From Paragorgia papillata (Eukaryota > Cnidaria > Anthozoa > Scleralcyonacea > Coralliidae), in assembly GCA_035771165.1 (NCBI GenBank), contig JAWNZC010000469.1, forward strand, positions 2,717,001 through 2,781,000: a stretch of 64,000 bases of DNA, in the 5' to 3' direction. The notes under the pieces were generated by a model. That model was not told where the DNA came from and did not search any database. It worked only from the letters and a program-made list of their open reading frames with translations. Below, one piece after another: positions 58,995 through 64,000 of this stretch. How positions within the stretch are numbered: the stretch's first letter is position 1; every line of letters starts with the position of its first letter. Made by a program: the position numbers and the translations under genes.

Positions 58995-61560
58995 TAGGAT
59001 GTTATCATTATATTATCATCATCACCACCACTATCGATCATCACCATCAGTGCCATCATCATTATCACCACCATCAATCAACACCATCATGAATCATCAC
59101 CAGCACTACCACCACCATTACCACCACCACCATTACCATCACCACCATTACCACCACCAGCACTATTACCACCACTACTATTGCCACCACCACTATTGCC
59201 ACCATAGAACCATCACCACCACCATTACCACTACCACTATTACCACCACCATTACAACCACTATTACCACCACCATTACCACCACTATTACCACCACCAT
59301 TACCACCCCCATTAGCACCACCACCTCCATTACCACCACCATTACCACCACCATTACCACGACTATTACCACCACCATTACCACCACTATTACCACCCCC
59401 ATTACCACCACCACCACCACCATTACCACCACTATTACCACCACCATTACAACCACTATTACCACCACCATTACCACCTCTGTTACCACCACCATTACCA
59501 TTACCACCACTATTACTACCACCATTACCACCCCCATTACCACCACCATTACCACCACTATTACCACCACTATTACTACCACCATTACCACCACTATTAC
59601 CACCACCACTATTACCAGCACCATTACCACCACCACCTTTACCACCACTATTACCACCACTATTACCACCACCATTACCATTACCACCACTATTACCACC
59701 ACCATTACCACCCCCATTACCACCACCATTACCACCACTATTACCACCACTATTACCACCACCATTACAACCACTATTACCACCACCATTACCACCTCTA
59801 TTACCACCACCATTACCATTACCACCACTATTACTACCACCATTACCACCCCCATTACCACCACTATTACCACCATTACTACCACCATTACTACCACTAT
59901 TACCACCACCACTATTATCACCACCATTACCACCTCTATTACCACCACCATTACCATTACCACCACTATTACTACCACCATTACCACCCCTATTACCACC
60001 ACCATTACCACCACCACTACCACCACTATTACCACCACCATTACCACCACCATTACCACCACTATTACCACCACCATTACCATTACCACCACTATTACTA
60101 CCACCATTACCACCACTATTACCACCACCACCATTACCACCACTATTACCACCACCATTACCACCACTATTATCACCACCATTACCATTACCACCACTAT
60201 TACTACCACCATTACCACCACTATTACCACCACTATTACCACCACCATTACAACCACTATTACCACCACCATTACCACCTCTATTACCACCACCATTACC
60301 ATTACCACCACTATTACTACCACCATTACCACCCCCATTACCACCACTATTACCACCATTACTACCACCATTACTACCACTATTACCACCACCACTATTA
60401 TCACCACCATTACCACCTCTATTACCACCACCATTACCATTACCACCACTATTACTACCACCATTACCACCCCTATTACCACCACCATTACCACCACCAC
60501 TACCACCACTATTACCACCACCATTACCACCACCATTACCACCACTATTACCACCACCATTACCATTACCACCACTATTACTACCACCATTACCACCACT
60601 ATTACCACCACCACCATTACCACCACTATTACCACCACCATTACCACCACTATTATCACCACCATTACCATTACCACCACTATTACTACCACCATTACCA
60701 CCACTATTACCACCACTATTACCACCACCATTACCACGACTATTACCACCACCATTACCACCACTTTTACCACCACCATTACCATCACTATTACCACCAC
60801 CATTACCACCACTTTTACCACCACCATTACCATCACTATTACCACCACCATTACCACCACTATTACCACCACTATTACCACGACTATTACCACCACCATT
60901 ACCACCACTTTTACCACCACCATTACCATCACTATTACCACCACCATTACCACCACTTTTACCACCACCATTACCATCACTATTACCACCACCATTACCA
61001 CCACTACCACCACTATTACCACCACTATTACCACCACCATTACCATTACTATTACCACCACTATTACTACCACCATTACCATCACTACTACCACCACCAC
61101 TATTACCACCACCACTACCACCACCACTACCACCGCTATTACCACCACCATTACCACCACCCCATTACCACCACTACCACCACTATTACCACCACCATTA
61201 CCATTACCACCACTATTACTACCACCATTACCACCACTATTACCACCACCACTATTACCACCACCATTACCACAACTATTACCACCACCATTACCACCAC
61301 TATTATCACCACCATTACCATTACCACCACTATTACTACCACCATTACCACCACTATTACCACCACCACTATTACCACCACCATTACCACCACCACTATT
61401 ACCACCACCATTACCACCACTATTACTACCACCATTACCACCACTATTACCACCACCATTACCAACACCATTACCACCACCACCACCACCGTTACCAGCA
61501 CTATTACCACCACCATTACCATGACTATTACCACCACCATTACCACCACCACCACCATTG
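58995..61560. repeat. 2.6-kb ATTACCACC simple-repeat array (unit 4)
   Basis: Words attaccacc, attaccatt and accactatt. A higher-order unit of about 484 bp is visible: ccaccattacaaccactatt near 59758 recurs near 60242, and ctattatcaccaccattacc recurs at the same distance. Near 60750-60990, blocks with ccacttttaccacc repeat at about 60 bp. Open frames of up to 851 codons are rejected. Confidence 0.95.
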
Positions 61561-61564
61561 CTAT

Positions 61565-61745
61565 TGTGTCTTAACTTTTATTCAACAATCACTTAGTATT
61601 TAATCCTCTCGCTCGTAATATCTAAACTCAACTAAAAGGCTTGTCTACAAACTGAAAACCTATATCTAATACTTAATTAGAAATCACACCATAATGCTTA
61701 ATCGTGTCCGTTTCCATAATTAGTTAATCACATTAAATCACAACA
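61565..61745 (-). mobile_element. Ty3/gypsy LTR (3' LTR), minus orientation
   Basis: On the minus strand it starts TGTTGTGATTTAATG just after the polypurine tract aaggggaga and ends GTTAAGACACA, giving TG..CA borders and about 181 bp. It includes AATAAAAG. It directly touches the simple-repeat array, so the element's target duplication cannot be seen. Confidence 0.65.
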
Positions 61746-61838
61746 TCTCCCCTTACCACTGAATATAATATCTATAATCTAAATATAAAAGACCAGGCTT
61801 ATTGTCGATGTAATTACGCTTCAAATAACATGTTAAAC

Positions 61839-62221
61839 TTAGCGCGCGTCAAAATGTTTAATTGTCCGATTTCCAAAGAAATCAGGTCGACGTCGATTTC
61901 TCCGTGGATATCTTTGCTGGGCTTCGGGTGTTTCGTCTAGCACTGGCTGAGGTCGATCTCGTTGGAATTCCTCATCTTCGTCGTCTGCACTTTCGCCCGT
62001 GTGATCATCGTCGTCGTTGGCAATTCCATCAAACTTTTTGAAATGCGAGATGTGCCTTGTAATACGCTTGCCAGCTCTCTCAGCAGTGACAGAAGAACCG
62101 CTTATTACCACCACTTTATAAGGTCGAGGATCGTAATATGTTGAAAACTTATTCTTCTTGGCTTGTTGAACAAGAACAGTATCACCAACGATAACGCTCG
62201 ATGGTTTTACTCGTCTTTTCC
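61839..62221 (-). pseudogene. Ty3/gypsy pol C-terminal end (truncated)
   Basis: Reads, on the minus strand from about 62215, KPSSVIVGDTVLVQQAKKNK, YYDPRPYKVVVISG, ITRHISHFKKF, an acidic spacer and RYPRRNRRRPDFF, which is the integrase C-terminal region seen in metazoan Ty3/gypsy polyproteins. It is cut at 62221 by a hAT-like end. Frame open up to the stop at 61839. No other retroelement gene is in the window. Confidence 0.75.
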
Positions 62222-62390
62222 AGGGGCGGATCTAGGAATTTTCCCCACTTAGTCAAACTATCTAGGGGGGTCCGGGGGCATGCCTCCCCCGGAAAATTTT
62301 TGAAATTTGGGTCTCTGAAATGGCATTTCCCGCGTTCTGACAACACTTTTAATCAACATTTCTGAAGTTTTAAAACATATTTTTTAGCAC
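62222..62390. mobile_element. hAT-like element end (CAGGGGCGGATC)
   Basis: Starts caggggcggatctaggaatt, a widespread hAT-type terminus, and contains tccgggggcatgcc like the MITE at 21599. The opposite end is not in the window; the right limit given is where similarity to 21599-21842 ends. Confidence 0.6.
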
Positions 62391-63490
62391 ATTTTATACT
62401 TTTTTTGAAAAAGTGTCAAAATTGGATTTGGATTAGTGAATTATTGTAATAGTTTGTAAGTGCGTAATTATTTTTTTCTAAAAAGAAGGCAATACAACAA
62501 ACAGTAGAGATATGTGATTATATTTAATTACTAACTTAAAAAATATATGGTTGTTGTGCCCTATGTCAGAGCTCATCAGCATGCCTTGGAGACACCAAAA
62601 ACATATTCTTGCAGTTAGTGAATTCAACATGGACAGCCTGACCAACATACAAGTAAAGGTCTAGCTGAATTTAATGTTCTGCATAACCCAGAGCAAGGGT
62701 AATGGGTCTACATCATCCCAGTCATCCTAATTAAGTCGCAACTAATCCAAGCCACTACCCACCATTACCAATCTATGTTACTATGAGCTGTCTGGTTTTC
62801 AGGTGCCAGATACTCACCTTTTACACATCTACCCAAGCAGACAATGTCTTGCTAAGGAATGCTTTTATTTATGACCATAATGTGACATGGACATAAAGGA
62901 GCTCAACTCTCAACATTATCCCAGTCATCCTAACCAATGAGCCCCCAACTAATCTAAGTCATTACCTGTTTATATGATTTCAATTTTGTAGACTATGAAA
63001 GTATATAAACATTGAATACTAGAATTAAGCAGATATTGTATTTAAGCCAAATAATAAAATGTAAATAATAATTGTAATACAGCATGTAGTTATTGGTTCA
63101 TGCGGATATCAGCACTTAGTACTGTAGCTACTGTACACATGTAAATTTATATTAAAAGAAGAAACCAATCATCATTTACTAATCAAGTTTATTATGACAC
63201 CACATATAGTATAAATCATACAGGACCACACATACAGTACATGACATGTTGTGTATATATATTATATACTGTAATAATTAATATTAAAGGAACAGAAATT
63301 AGCAATGTATGAAACGCGTGCTTTAACTGACAGGTTGGCTGGCTAGGTTACAGTCTCACTCTCACAAAGCTAAAATTAATCATATTACTGATATTAATAA
63401 ACCATGAAATCTCCAAGCAAGATCAAATGTCCAGCATACACTAGTCCGTCCAACACACGTTTCATTGCAAAGCATCAATTCAACATATCA
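62391..63490. other. No feature recognised
   Basis: AT-rich sequence without a supported ORF. It may be the interior of the hAT-like element that starts at 62222. Short similarities such as cccagtcatcctaa (62711 and 62931) suggest an internal duplication. Confidence 0.4.
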
Positions 63491-64000
63491 GGGGCGGATC
63501 TAGACTGTATCAACTGTATCGTATGATACAGTCACATTTTCACTTAATAATTTAATTAAATTAAATTAAAATAAATTAAGATTTGAATAATTACATTTCA
63601 CAAGTAGCTTTTTCAAAGTTCAGCAACATCATTTTCAAATTATTTGATGTTAATGTGCGCAATTTTTCAAAGCTTAAAATAAGTTCTGTTCTACGACCAG
63701 CGAGACGAACTCGCACTTTTCTGTAGGAAATTCTCGGTAGCCCGCAAAAATTGCCCGTAAGCGCATCCCCACCAGCCTGCGTTTCCTTGCCAGTGAAGCA
63801 TCGCGCAAAAGGCGCTCTCGTCTCGATTCTTTATTGGCGATGTGTTCCCGATTAGGTTACGATTGATACAGTTGTGCTAAATATAGTAACTGTAGCGACT
63901 GTATCTGATACAGTTGAGTCGTCATTGACTGTATCAAACCAATCAAAATGCTTGATTTTGGTCACGTTTTGCTGCAGTTTCCACACTTCCGATACAGTTG
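63491..64000. mobile_element. Second hAT-like end with ACTGTATC repeats (continues beyond window)
   Basis: Starts caggggcggatctagactgt in the same orientation as 62222. The interior has many copies of actgtatc and gatacagt (63508-63536, 63860-63935, 63990-64000), both orientations. No ORF. Confidence 0.55.

Larger units (their letters stand above)
51618..61564. repeat. Tandem duplication unit 4 (partial, about 9.9 kb)
   Basis: Same start sequence as the other units. It contains exons 1 and 2 of gene D and ends in a simple-repeat array that abuts a Ty3/gypsy LTR. The 2.8-kb block that follows the array in units 1-3 is missing, so the duplication ends here or has been interrupted. Confidence 0.85.

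Noticed and set aside
58969..61524. 851-codon Thr/Ile frame and a 655-codon Val/Met frame
   Set aside because: Both are translations of the unit 4 simple repeat.

Overview
This window looks like a repeat-rich animal (metazoan) nuclear genome. Genes have short introns with GT..AG borders, and there are Penelope-like, CR1/L2-like and Ty3/gypsy retroelement remnants, many small inverted-repeat transposons, tRNA- and 5S-derived SINE-like repeats and very large simple-sequence arrays. The protein content (RING/B-box/coiled-coil/TLDc proteins and a DHX16-like helicase) and the repeat types fit a cnidarian, probably an anthozoan such as a stony coral. That taxonomic call is inference; no search was run.

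The window is a tandem segmental duplication. The sequence at position 1 recurs at 20578, 35233 and 51618, so there are units of about 20.6, 14.7 and 16.4 kb and a fourth, incomplete unit ending in a simple-repeat array near 61564. Each unit carries one minus-strand gene of the same design: a large first exon (RING C3HC4, two B-boxes, coiled coil) followed by two exons that together encode a TLDc domain. Splice borders and phases agree in all copies. Gene B (24555 to 20101, about 572 aa) is intact. Gene A (5159 to 3025, last exon left of the window) is in frame but has lost both B-boxes. Gene C (40101 to 34753) has two frameshifts and gene D (58414 to 51141) one frameshift inside RING. A/B and C/D form two sequence types that share an almost identical RING region but differ in coiled coil, TLDc entry and promoter. 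All four have a GAAANNGAAA (IRF/ISRE-like) motif 58-82 bp upstream of the first ATG.

Upstream of genes A and B, on the same strand, lie fragments of a DHX16-like spliceosomal DEAH helicase: the 3'-terminal exons in both units, and further exons in unit 2 with a frameshift and a stop. Units 3 and 4 lack them, apparently because of deletion next to the simple-repeat array.

The units differ mainly by insertions, and paralogous empty sites allow several to be dated relative to the duplication: a 632-bp Mutator-like MITE with 9-bp target duplications in intron 1 of gene A; a 244-bp hAT-like MITE in intron 2 of gene B; a 1.3-kb TTAA-flanked element upstream of gene C; a fold-back element in intron 2 of gene D; a CR1/L2-like fragment in intron 1 of gene C; and a roughly 6-kb Penelope-like insertion in unit 1. 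The simple-repeat arrays (ATTACCACC type) sit at the same right-hand flank in every unit but range from about 50 bp to 6.4 kb. Introns 1 of C and D hold a second minisatellite that is G-rich on the sense strand. The right edge (61565-64000) is a Ty3/gypsy remnant and two hAT-like ends. The long open frames inside the simple repeats are not genes.
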